A stretch of 64,000 nt of DNA from Flavobacterium sp. HBTb2-11-1 (GTDB lineage Bacteria > Bacteroidota > Bacteroidia > Flavobacteriales > Flavobacteriaceae), in the NCBI RefSeq assembly GCF_009826975.1, contig NZ_WUMO01000009.1:62001-126000 (forward strand). Reading direction: 5' to 3'. A program made the position numbers and the translations under genes. This document shows, in pieces, positions 17,270 to 25,094 of this stretch. The notes under the pieces were generated by a model. That model saw nothing but the letters and a program-made list of their open reading frames with translations. It was not told the DNA's origin and searched no databases. How positions within the stretch are numbered: the stretch's first letter is position 1; each line of letters starts with the position of its first letter.

Positions 17270-19210
17270 TTATGCGTCGATATTTGCGTAAACTGCATTT
17301 TTCTCGATAAACTCTCTACGTGGCGGTACTTCATCCCCCATCAGCATAGAGAAAACCTGATCAGCTTCAGCAAGACTTTCAATATTCACCTGACGTAATG
17401 TTCTGAAATTTGGATCCATTGTAGTTTCCCATAATTGTTCCGCGTTCATCTCTCCAAGACCTTTATAACGCTGGATAGAAGCACTTCCTCCCATTCTTTC
17501 GTTAGCCTGATCACGCTGAACATCATTCCAAGCATATTCTTTTTTGTTTCCTTTTTTAACTAAATATAAAGGTGGCGCTGCAATGTAAACGTGGCCTTCT
17601 TCGATAAGTTCTTTCATGAAACGGAAGAAGAACGTTAATATTAAGGTAGAAATGTGGCTACCGTCGACATCGGCATCACACATGATGATTACCTTATGAT
17701 ATCTTAGTTTTTCAAGATTTAACGCTTTACTATCTTCAGCAGTTCCAACCGTTACTCCTAATGCAGTAAAGATATTTCTAATCTCTTCGTTTTCGAACAC
17801 TTTATGGTGCATCGCTTTTTCAACATTCAAAATCTTACCACGCAATGGCAAAATCGCCTGAAAGTTACGATCACGTCCTTGTTTTGCTGTTCCACCAGCC
17901 GAATCTCCCTCGACAAGGTAAACCTCACATCTTGCTGGATCTTGCTCAGAGCAATCTGATAATTTACCTGGTAATCCTCCACCGCCCATAACGGTTTTAC
18001 GCTGTACCATTTCACGAGCTTTTTTAGCTGCGTGACGTGCCTGAGCTGCTAAGATTACTTTTTGGATAATTACTTTTGCATCATTTGGATTTTCTTCCAA
18101 ATAATTCTCCAACATCTCTCCAACTGCTTGAGAAACCGGAGAAACTACCTCTCTGTTTCCAAGTTTAGTTTTAGTTTGCCCTTCGAACTGAGGTTCCGCC
18201 ACTTTTACCGAAATAATAGCGGTTAATCCTTCACGGAAATCGTCTCCTGAGATTTCGAATTTCAATTTATCTAACATTCCAGAAGCATCGGCATATTTTT
18301 TAAGCGTTCTTGTCAAACCACTTCTAAAACCTTGCAAATGCGTTCCTCCTTCGTGCGTATTGATATTGTTTACATAAGAAAAAATATTCTCAGTATAACT
18401 TGTATTATAGATCAAAGCAACTTCAACTGGAATTTCACCTTTTTCGTGATCCATACTGATTACGTGAGAAATAATCGGCTCACGGTTTCCATCTAAATAA
18501 CGGATATATTCTTTTAATCCTTCATCAGAATGAAAAACTTCACTTCTAAATTCTCCTTTTTCATCAACTTCTCTCTTATCGGTAAACGTAATTGTAATTC
18601 CTTTATTCAAGAAAGAAAGTTCACGCATACGAGCTGAAAGCGTATCATATGAAAATTCAGTAGTCTGCTGAAAAATAGTATCATCTGGGAAGAAAGTCTG
18701 GCGCGTACCTCTTTTCTCTGTTTCACCGATTTGTTTTACAGGATATAAGGCTTTTCCTCTTTCGTATTCCTGCTCGTAAATTTTACCTTCTCTAAATACA
18801 GTAGATTTCATGTGAACAGAAAGAGCGTTTACTACAGAAACCCCAACCCCATGCAAACCTCCTGAAACTTTATATGAATCTTTGTCGAATTTACCTCCGG
18901 CACCAATTTTTGTCATTACAACCTCAAGTGCAGAAACACCTTCTTTTTTATGTAAATCAACTGGAATACCACGTCCGTTATCTTCAACTGTAACAGAACC
19001 ATCTTCGTTTATTGAGACACTAATGGTGTCGCAATGCCCTCCCATGGCCTCATCAATAGAGTTATCAACAACCTCATAAACTAAATGATGCAGTCCTCGA
19101 ACCCCTACATCTCCAATATACATTGATGGACGCATTCTTACGTGCTCCATTCCTTCTAATGCCTGAATACTATCTGCTGAATAATTGTTCTTCTTGATTT
19201 CTTCGCTCAT
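17270..19210 (-). CDS. gyrB: DNA gyrase subunit B
   Basis: The ATPase subunit of DNA gyrase, 646 residues from MSEEIKKNNY. The frame is open for 12 more codons upstream, but that stretch carries the promoter box, so the shorter start is chosen. In order: the GHKL ATPase domain (EALEGMEHV-type start, DNSIDEAMGG, ED-NGRGIPVD, GGLHGVGVSVVNALS), the transducer domain, the TOPRIM domain (EVYLVEGDSAGGTAKQGRD, PLRGKILNVEKA, MCDADVDGSHI), and the C-terminal QRYKGLGEMNAEQLWETTM. It lacks the ~170-residue insertion of the E. coli protein, which is normal for Bacteroidota. gyrA is not in the window. Confidence 0.97.
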   Translation of the reverse strand: MSEEIKKNNYSADSIQALEGMEHVRMRPSMYIGDVGVRGLHHLVYEVVDNSIDEAMGGHCDTISVSINEDGSVTVEDNGRGIPVDLHKKEGVSALEVVMTKIGAGGKFDKDSYKVSGGLHGVGVSVVNALSVHMKSTVFREGKIYEQEYERGKALYPVKQIGETEKRGTRQTFFPDDTIFQQTTEFSYDTLSARMRELSFLNKGITITFTDKREVDEKGEFRSEVFHSDEGLKEYIRYLDGNREPIISHVISMDHEKGEIPVEVALIYNTSYTENIFSYVNNINTHEGGTHLQGFRSGLTRTLKKYADASGMLDKLKFEISGDDFREGLTAIISVKVAEPQFEGQTKTKLGNREVVSPVSQAVGEMLENYLEENPNDAKVIIQKVILAAQARHAAKKAREMVQRKTVMGGGGLPGKLSDCSEQDPARCEVYLVEGDSAGGTAKQGRDRNFQAILPLRGKILNVEKAMHHKVFENEEIRNIFTALGVTVGTAEDSKALNLEKLRYHKVIIMCDADVDGSHISTLILTFFFRFMKELIEEGHVYIAAPPLYLVKKGNKKEYAWNDVQRDQANERMGGSASIQRYKGLGEMNAEQLWETTMDPNFRTLRQVNIESLAEADQVFSMLMGDEVPPRREFIEKNAVYANIDA

Positions 19211-19247
19211 ATAATTTATTCTAAAAATGTATTTACTGTCTAACACG

Positions 19248-19255
19248 CAAATATA
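19248..19255 (-). promoter_or_regulatory. -7 promoter box of gyrB
   Basis: TATATTTG matches TAnnTTTG exactly, 37 bases before the chosen ATG. A TTTG that could serve as the -33 element lies 24 bases further upstream, slightly longer than usual spacing. Confidence 0.55.
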
Positions 19256-19654
19256 TAAAAACGCGAGCTATATACCCAGCAAATTACGACTTAAAGCACC
19301 TAAGTTATTAACACAATTGTCTGAAAAACAAAAAAAAATTAAAATTAAATTCCAATTTCTTAAATGCCGAATTCCAAAAATGGAAATAACGTAAAAATCT
19401 AACTGTTTTTGAAATTCCAAAAAAGGAAAATTACAAAATTGAAATTCCAAATTCTAAATTCTAAATTGTAAATTGTAATTATAAAATGTCAAATTCCAAA
19501 TTCCAACTTTGAAACTCTAAATCTCATTTTTAAAGTCCTAATCTCAAATCCAAAAACCTTAGGATAAATCTCAATTTTATTAAAACCCAAAGCTCCAACT
19601 TTGGCACTCTAAATGAAAATTTTAAAATGTACTTAAAAACATTAAATCAAAAAA

Positions 19655-19681
19655 CCGAAATACATTTTTGATGCATTTCGG
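19655..19681 (-). terminator. Terminator of the second asnB-like gene
   Basis: CCGAAATACAT pairs with ATGCATTTCGG, one mismatch, around TTTTG. On the minus strand six T residues follow. Confidence 0.8.
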
Positions 19682-19757
19682 CTTTTCTATATCGATTCCA
19701 ATTTGGAATTTGGAATTTATTTTTTGAGATTTTTTTCCTTTTTTGGAATTTACCGTT

Positions 19758-21371
19758 TTAAGCAATCACAGTAGTTTTTACAGTTTCAAAATTTCCATTT
19801 AAATGCGCAGCATTTGCTCGTCCGCTTGGATCAAGATTTTCCTGCCATTTTGGTATCCATTTTCGAACAGTTTGCGCTGCACTGACCTGCGGATAGAATT
19901 TATGGAAAATCGACCTGTATAAATACGCTTCTTTGGTTGTTGGCGAATTGTATGGAAATTCAACACTTGCCCCAGCCAATTGCTCATCTGTAACCTGCGA
20001 AGCACAATATTCGATCAACTCGTCAACCCAACTATATCCTACACCATCAGAAAATTGTTCTTTCTGACGCCATAAAACTTCTGAAGGCAAATAAGGATCT
20101 TCTGTATCAAAAGCTTTTCTTAAAATGTATTTTTCAACGCCATCATATGTTTTTGGCTGCTTTTCTTCTGTTTTAATTCGGATGGCAACATCTAAAAATT
20201 CAGTATCCAAAAACGGGATTCGAACTTCCAGACCATTTGCCATTGTCGTTTTATCCGCACGAAGCAAATCGGCTGTAAAAAGCTTCTGTACTCGTTCTAT
20301 CGTTTCATCCTGAAATTCTTCTTCTGAAGGCGCATTTCTAAAATACAAATGCCCACCAAAAACCTCATCAGCTCCTTCGCCAGACAAGATTACTTTTATA
20401 CCTTGATCAGCGATAGCTTTAGAAAGCAAATACATTGGCACACCAGATCTAACAGAAATAATATCATACGTTTCGATATGATAAATTACTTTTTCTAAGG
20501 CTTTTACTCCTTCTTCTACAGAAAAATGAATTTCGTGATGTTCAGTTCCTAAAAACTCAGCAGCTTTTCTTGCCGCAACATTATCTGGAGCATCAGCATC
20601 TAATCCGATAGAAAATGAATGCAGTTTTTCGCCTTTTTCTTTTAGCAATCTCGAAGTGATAGCTGAAATCAACGAAGTATCTAAACCTCCTGACAGCACA
20701 ACTCCCAAAGGCACTTCTGCCAATAAACGTTTGCGCGTTGCCTGAATTAAGCTTTCGCGAATTAACTCTAAATCTAGTGGCTGAGTTGCATTTTTATGGT
20801 CTTCGTATTCTGGACGATAGTATTTTACAAAACCAGTTTTTGCTGTATAATAATGTCCTGGAGGAAAAGTAGAAAACGATTTGCATTGGTCTGCAATAGA
20901 TTTCATTTCTGACGAAAAATAAATTCGTCCTCTTTCATCCAAACCATAATACAAAGGTTTTACCCCAATCGGGTCACGGCCAGCAATATATTTATCTCCA
21001 TCGATAACCACAAAAGCAAAATCTCCATCTAATTTATTGCAGAAATCATATCCAAATTCTTCATACAGATGTACAATTACTTCTGAATCTGATTCTGTTC
21101 TAAAAGTATGGTGCTTTAATACCGTATTTTTAAGTTCTTTATAATTGTAGATTTCCCCGTCATGCACCATCCAAGCTTTATTAGTTCCTTGAATTGGCTG
21201 CCTTCCCGAATTAAGATCGATAATTGATAAACTTTCATGACAAAGAATACTGCCATTTTCCATAATATGAACATCGCTTTCATCAGGACCACGATGAGAC
21301 ATTCTTTCTGAAAGTTCTTTTACAAGTTTCGGGTCTTTTCCTTTTCCAATTACGGCCAATAATCCAGACAT
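19758..21371 (-). CDS. Asparagine synthetase B paralogue lacking the glutaminase nucleophile
   Basis: This 537-residue protein has the full AsnB layout: an N-terminal glutaminase-like domain (about 1-190) and a C-terminal synthetase domain with the PP-loop SGGLDTS (227-233), GEGADEVFGGHLYF, and WRQKEQFSDGVGYSWVD. The N-terminus reads MSGLLAVIG, not MCGI: the catalytic Cys is Ser2. The glutamine-binding Arg in HERLSIVD is Ser47 (HESLSII) and the Asn in NGEIYN is Asp71 (DGEIYN); the Asp in SDSEV is kept. Glutamine hydrolysis should therefore be absent, while ATP-dependent synthesis (with ammonia or a different donor) may persist. It follows the intact paralogue by 312 bases, which hold that gene's terminator. 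The assignment to the family is certain, the activity inferred. Confidence 0.93.
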   Translation of the reverse strand: MSGLLAVIGKGKDPKLVKELSERMSHRGPDESDVHIMENGSILCHESLSIIDLNSGRQPIQGTNKAWMVHDGEIYNYKELKNTVLKHHTFRTESDSEVIVHLYEEFGYDFCNKLDGDFAFVVIDGDKYIAGRDPIGVKPLYYGLDERGRIYFSSEMKSIADQCKSFSTFPPGHYYTAKTGFVKYYRPEYEDHKNATQPLDLELIRESLIQATRKRLLAEVPLGVVLSGGLDTSLISAITSRLLKEKGEKLHSFSIGLDADAPDNVAARKAAEFLGTEHHEIHFSVEEGVKALEKVIYHIETYDIISVRSGVPMYLLSKAIADQGIKVILSGEGADEVFGGHLYFRNAPSEEEFQDETIERVQKLFTADLLRADKTTMANGLEVRIPFLDTEFLDVAIRIKTEEKQPKTYDGVEKYILRKAFDTEDPYLPSEVLWRQKEQFSDGVGYSWVDELIEYCASQVTDEQLAGASVEFPYNSPTTKEAYLYRSIFHKFYPQVSAAQTVRKWIPKWQENLDPSGRANAAHLNGNFETVKTTVIA

Positions 21372-21453
21372 AATACTTCTATTTTTATTTATTTTATATT
21401 CAGTTTTTAGGCTAACTGAACATTAAAAAATCATTAAAATTTTTCATACAAAG

Positions 21454-21461
21454 CAAAACTA
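21454..21461 (-). promoter_or_regulatory. Candidate -7 box of the Cys-less asnB paralogue
   Basis: TAGTTTTG fits TAnnTTTG, 83 bases before the ATG. No good -33 element is seen at the usual distance. Confidence 0.35.
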
Positions 21462-21618
21462 AATATTAATTTTTGCTTCCTGCTATTAAATTCTTAAAAC
21501 ACAATAGCATTTAACGTTTTTTTTATGGGGTTTCAAATATATTAAAAGAAAGTTAAATAATTACAAATAACAGATTTTAGAGAGGTCTTAATTATTTAAT
21601 TTAACAGTTAAGACAAAA

Positions 21619-21642
21619 AAACGCTCTCACAAGAGAACGTTT
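21619..21642 (-). terminator. Terminator of asnB
   Basis: AAACGCTCTC and GAGAACGTTT pair with one mismatch around a 4-base loop; on the minus strand seven T residues follow, about 40 bases after the stop. Confidence 0.8.
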
Positions 21643-21683
21643 TTCCGCAATATATATACTAATTCTAAAAATTAAACTCTTAA

Positions 21684-23360
21684 TTACGCTTTAACGTAAG
21701 CATCATCATGAACATTTGCTACTGCTCTTCCTGATGGATCGTTTAAGTTTTTGAAAGCTTCATCCCACTCCAAAGCAATTTTTGTACTACAAGCCACACT
21801 TGCTTCCTGAGGCACACATAATGCCGCTGCATCGCTTGGGAAATGTTCTGTAAAAATTGAACGATAGTAGTACTCTTCTTTTGATGTTGGCGTTTGCAAT
21901 GGGAATTTAAATCTCGCATTTGCCAATTGTTCGTCTGAAACTTCTCTAGCTACCACTTCTTTTAAAGTATCAATCCAGCTGTATCCTACTCCATCAGAGA
22001 ATTGCTCTTTTTGTCTCCAAGCTACGCTTTCCGGAAGCATATCTTCAAAAGCTTTACGAACTACCCATTTTTCCATTGGGTGTTCTTTGTTGATCATTTT
22101 ATCTTGCGGGTTGATACGCATGGCAACATCCATAAATTCTTTATCCAAGAATGGCACACGACCTTCGATTCCCCAAGCCGCTAAACTTTTGTTGGCACGT
22201 AAACAGTCGTACATATGAAGTTTTCCTAATTTACGAACGTTTTCTTCGTGGAATTCTTTAGCGTTTGGCGCTTTGTGGAAGTATAAATATCCTCCAAACA
22301 ACTCATCTGCACCCTCTCCCGAAAGAACCATTTTGATTCCCATAGATTTGATCACTCTCGCCATTAACCACATTGGAGTTGAAGCTCTAACCGTAGTTAC
22401 ATCATATGTTTCAAGGTTGTAAATTACATCACGAACCGCATCTAATCCTTCTTGGATCGTAAATTTGATTTCGTGGTGAATAGTTCCAATATGATCTGCT
22501 ACTTTTCTTGCTGCAGCTAAATCTGGAGAACCTTCTAAACCAACTGAAAAAGAGTGCAATTGCGGATACCAAGCATCTGTAGTGTCATCTGACTCAATTC
22601 TTTTTTGAGCAAATTTCTTAGCCACAGCCGAAGTAATAGAAGAATCTAAACCTCCTGAAAGTAAAACTCCGTAAGGAACGTCACTCATTAATTGTCTGTG
22701 AACTGCAGCTTCCAATGCTTTTCTGATTTCTGGAATACTTGTTTCGTTGTCTTTTACTGCATCATATTCTGTCCAGTCTCTTTTGTACCATTGTACAAAT
22801 TCACCGTCTTTGCTTGATAAATAATGTCCTGGAGGGAATAATTCGATTTTTGTACAGTATCCTTCAAGAGCTTTTAACTCAGAAGCCACATAGAAAGTCC
22901 CGTGCTGATCCCAACCAATATACAACGGAATAATTCCCATATGGTCACGAGCAACAAAATACTCGTCTTTATCTACATCGTAGATTGCAAATCCGAAGAT
23001 TCCGTTTAGTTCATCAACGAAGTTTACTCCTTTTTCTTTATATAAAGCTAAAATAACTTCACAGTCACTTTCAGTCTGAAAGTTGTATTTTCCAGTAAAT
23101 TGTTTACGAAGGTCTCTGTGGTTGTAGATTTCACCATTTGCAGCCAAAACCAATTTTTTATCTTCAGTAAATAAAGGTTGTTTTCCTGACGCTGGATCTA
23201 CAATTGCCAAACGCTCATGAGAAAGAATTGCTTTATCATTGCTGAAAATTCCGCTCCAGTCTGGTCCACGGTGACGAATGATTTTTGACATTTCTAATAC
23301 TTGAGGTCTTAAAGCTTCAGCTTTTTGTTTAAGATCAAAGGCACATACAATTCCACACAT
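21684..23360 (-). CDS. asnB: Asparagine synthetase B (glutamine-hydrolysing)
   Basis: This 558-residue cytoplasmic enzyme makes asparagine from aspartate, glutamine and ATP. The glutaminase domain is complete: nucleophile Cys2 (MCGIVCAFD), Arg50 (HERLAIVD), Asn75 and Glu77 (ANGEIYNH), Asp99 (ESDCEVIL). The synthetase domain has the PP-loop SGGLDSS, GEGADELFGGYLYFHKAPNAKEFHEE and WRQKEQFSDGVGYSWIDTLKE. It is collinear with E. coli AsnB to the end (NDPSGRAV). It stands upstream of the Cys-less paralogue, with a terminator between, so the two are probably transcribed separately. Confidence 0.97.
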   Translation of the reverse strand: MCGIVCAFDLKQKAEALRPQVLEMSKIIRHRGPDWSGIFSNDKAILSHERLAIVDPASGKQPLFTEDKKLVLAANGEIYNHRDLRKQFTGKYNFQTESDCEVILALYKEKGVNFVDELNGIFGFAIYDVDKDEYFVARDHMGIIPLYIGWDQHGTFYVASELKALEGYCTKIELFPPGHYLSSKDGEFVQWYKRDWTEYDAVKDNETSIPEIRKALEAAVHRQLMSDVPYGVLLSGGLDSSITSAVAKKFAQKRIESDDTTDAWYPQLHSFSVGLEGSPDLAAARKVADHIGTIHHEIKFTIQEGLDAVRDVIYNLETYDVTTVRASTPMWLMARVIKSMGIKMVLSGEGADELFGGYLYFHKAPNAKEFHEENVRKLGKLHMYDCLRANKSLAAWGIEGRVPFLDKEFMDVAMRINPQDKMINKEHPMEKWVVRKAFEDMLPESVAWRQKEQFSDGVGYSWIDTLKEVVAREVSDEQLANARFKFPLQTPTSKEEYYYRSIFTEHFPSDAAALCVPQEASVACSTKIALEWDEAFKNLNDPSGRAVANVHDDAYVKA

Positions 23361-23883
23361 AATTTTATATTTTTATTTTGTAAATTTTAATTTGATAAGG
23401 CAAAGATGTGATATTAGTTACAATTGAAAAACATAAATATTAATTTCAATTACAATTTAAAACCAAAATTTTATTTTTACATATAAAATGTAAAATTTAA
23501 AAGTAAAAATAAGGTCTGAACTTAAAATTTTTAATTTTGACTATAAAACTGGTTGAAAATTGAAACTTTAAACTGATTTTTTGAATTAAATTTTGAGTTA
23601 TTCCATTAATGATAAAAAATTCTTAAAGAGAAGGAATGAAGTTGTTCTGAAATTATAATTTTAATAAAATCAAAGACTTTATATTGAAGGCTTCTTATAT
23701 TTAGTCCCTACGGGACAATGCGTCATTCGATTATAGTTCTACCAATATTTAACTCCTAGCGGAGTTATTTATTAGAAATCGAATACAATACACAAAAAAT
23801 ATCTCGTAGAGATTAAATATCGGTAGAAAAAAAAATTACGTATTAATAAAATTGTCCTGCAGGGACTAAACATTAAAAAACAA
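23361..23883. other. Intergenic region upstream of asnB with REP-like array
   Basis: This 523-base region has no gene. Its right third holds the nested palindromic array described separately. The part nearest asnB has the minus-strand sequence CATCTTTGCC, one base off the TAnnTTTG box, about 40 bases before the asnB ATG, as a possible promoter. Confidence 0.6.
23701..23869. repeat. Nested inverted array of four REP-like palindromes
   Basis: Four short palindromes are spaced along about 170 bases: GTCCCTACGGGAC (23704), AACTCCTAGCGGAGTT (23751), ATCTCGTAGAGAT (23801) and GTCCTGCAGGGAC (23854). The first and fourth are inverted copies with shared flanks (TTAGTCCCT...GGACAAT). The second and third are also inverted copies, sharing the flank TTCTACCxATATTTAA. 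The whole therefore folds as two nested inverted repeats around a loop of about 35 bases. It resembles a bacterial interspersed mosaic element built from REPs. No transposase is near. Confidence 0.85.
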
Positions 23884-24333
23884 TTATTCAACGCTCTGAA
23901 TTGTATAATGCGTCTTATTTATTTCAAATTGAAATCCTGCTTTATTTCCCATTAAATGATTTCCTAAAGGAGATTGTGGAGAAAGCGCAATGACATTGAT
24001 TCCGTCAATTGCAATTTTAGGAAGCGCAACACTCACATATAAATAAATTCCGTTGGCTTTTACTAAACTGCCTAAAACGATGTTTTCTGTTGTTTTAAGC
24101 GGGTCTATTTTATCTAAAATTGCTTTTTGCTCTAGTGCTTCCTTTAATTTATTGGTCAGTTTTTCTTGCTCAATATGCATCATCGACAAAGCCGTTTCAT
24201 GCTTATCGCCTGCAGAACCTTTTGCATCGTTTTTCGAATCTTCGGTCAAGCCTGAAATCATGTCCTTAAAAACATCAATTCTGTCTTGAACCATTTGAGT
24301 ATAGTGAGAATATATTTTTTCTTTGAAAGTCAT
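23884..24333 (-). CDS. GreA/GreB C-terminal-like domain protein with N-terminal helices
   Basis: This 149-residue protein starts with a long charged helical region (about 1-95; DRIDVFKDMISGLTEDSKND, MHIEQEKLTNKLKEALEQKA), probably a coiled coil. A small beta domain follows, with IALSPQSPLGNHLMGNKAGFQFEINKTHYTIQSVE. The SP-x-SPLG-x-x-LMG-x-x-x-G pattern is that of the FKBP-like C-terminal domain of transcript cleavage factors GreA/GreB. It is shorter and lacks the acidic coiled-coil tip residues as far as can be seen. Relatives in flavobacteria are often labelled 3-oxoacyl-ACP synthase, for which there is no support here. An RNA polymerase-binding role is inferred only. Confidence 0.7.
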   Translation of the reverse strand: MTFKEKIYSHYTQMVQDRIDVFKDMISGLTEDSKNDAKGSAGDKHETALSMMHIEQEKLTNKLKEALEQKAILDKIDPLKTTENIVLGSLVKANGIYLYVSVALPKIAIDGINVIALSPQSPLGNHLMGNKAGFQFEINKTHYTIQSVE

Positions 24334-24390
24334 TTTTTTTTAAAAGTACTGAGGTTCTAAGGTGCAAAGGTGCAAAGTTTTTTTTGTTTT

Positions 24391-24416
24391 GCCACAAAGG
24401 CACTAAGGCGCTAAGA
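24391..24416 (+). repeat. Dispersed repeat GCCACAAAGGCACTAAGG, left copy
   Basis: The 26-base unit, preceded by related GGTGCAAAGG units, lies just after the acetyltransferase gene. An inverted copy lies beyond the other end of the same gene. Confidence 0.75.
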
Positions 24417-24431
24417 ATGATTTTTCAAATT

Positions 24432-24962
24432 TTATTCGAAAAAAGCTTTTGGGTAAACCACTTCTCCATTTACATCTTTTAAACCGTCTTCTGCTAATGC
24501 AATAACCATACAGTTTTCTGCTGGAACATCAAAAGGCATTTTGATATGGTATTTTTCACAAAGTTCATATCCAAATCTTGGATAATAATCTTGATGACCT
24601 AATAAAATAACAGATTTATAACCTAGACTTTTTGCCTTTTCATGTCCTTGTAAAATAAGTTTAGAGCCGATTCCTTTTCCTTGAAATTCTGGTAAAACCG
24701 AAACTGGAGCAAGTGCTAGAGATTCAAATGAATTTAAATCATTTTTAATTTTCAATTTAGTAAATAAAATATGCCCGACTATTTTATTATCAAGTTCTGC
24801 AACGATAGACAATTCAGGAATAAAAGCGTCAGAATTTCTAAGTCTTTCTACTAAAAACTGTTCTTTATGATCGCTGTATTCTTCCTTTTCGAAAGCTTTT
24901 TCTATTAATTGAAAAACACTTTCAAAATCTTTTTTATTTTCTTGACGTAATATAATTTCCAT
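24432..24962 (-). CDS. GNAT family N-acetyltransferase
   Basis: This 176-residue acetyltransferase has the acetyl-CoA binding motif A as PEFQGKGIGSKLILQGHEKAK (Q/R-x-x-G-x-G/A). Before it is the strand IVGHILFTKLKI and after it GYKSVILLGHQDYYPRFGYELC, which is typical of the YhbS-like subgroup. It transfers an acetyl group from acetyl-CoA to an amine; the substrate is unknown. Inverted copies of a dispersed repeat flank it on both sides, and none of its neighbours is related, so it may have been inserted as a unit. Confidence 0.88.
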   Translation of the reverse strand: MEIILRQENKKDFESVFQLIEKAFEKEEYSDHKEQFLVERLRNSDAFIPELSIVAELDNKIVGHILFTKLKIKNDLNSFESLALAPVSVLPEFQGKGIGSKLILQGHEKAKSLGYKSVILLGHQDYYPRFGYELCEKYHIKMPFDVPAENCMVIALAEDGLKDVNGEVVYPKAFFE

Positions 24963-24973
24963 TTTATAAAATT

Positions 24974-25031
24974 AAAAAAAACAGCCACGAATTCACGAAT
25001 CTACTCCAAAAAATTCATGAGCCCATGGCTG
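24974..25031 (-). terminator. Terminator-like hairpin with the GCCACGAATTCACGAA repeat
   Basis: CAGCCA...TCA.GAAT on the left pairs with ATTC.TGA...TGGCTG on the right, an imperfect stem. On the minus strand it is followed by a run of eight T residues. It lies between the barrel gene and the GNAT gene. The left arm is the same repeat that forms a perfect hairpin at 50077. Confidence 0.6.
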
Positions 25032-25060
25032 AAAAAAAAGGCACTTTATCTTTTATAAAA

Positions 25061-25086
25061 TCTTTGTGCCTTAGTGTCTTTGTGGC
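25061..25086 (-). repeat. Dispersed repeat GCCACAAAGACACTAAGG, right (inverted) copy
   Basis: The reverse complement reads GCCACAAAGACACTAAGGCA, nearly identical to the plus-strand copy at 24391. The pair encloses the GNAT gene. Confidence 0.75.
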
Positions 25087-25094
25087 ATTAAGCC

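Larger units (their letters stand above)
19211..19757. repeat. Repeat-rich intergenic region between gyrB and the second asnB-like gene
   Basis: This 547-base region has no credible gene. It holds the gyrB promoter box and the upstream gene's terminator. The rest is scattered AATTCCAA, TTCTAAAT and AACTCTAAATCTC units on the plus strand (about 19345-19560) and inverted TTGGAATTTGGAATTT units (about 19697-19752). The two groups could pair across the terminator. The small open frames here are low-complexity and not coding. Confidence 0.75.
21372..21683. other. Intergenic region between the two asparagine synthetase genes
   Basis: 312 bases without a gene. It carries the terminator of the upstream paralogue near its right end and a candidate promoter for the downstream paralogue. 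The rest is A+T-rich with no clear repeat or structure. Confidence 0.7.

Noticed and set aside
19268..19450. Open frame of 60 codons on the minus strand upstream of gyrB
   Set aside because: It is composed of AATTCCAA-type repeat units, giving a low-complexity Phe/Asn/Leu product.
23701..23869. CRISPR array
   Set aside because: The repeats are palindromes of different sequence arranged in inverted pairs, without equal spacers or cas genes.
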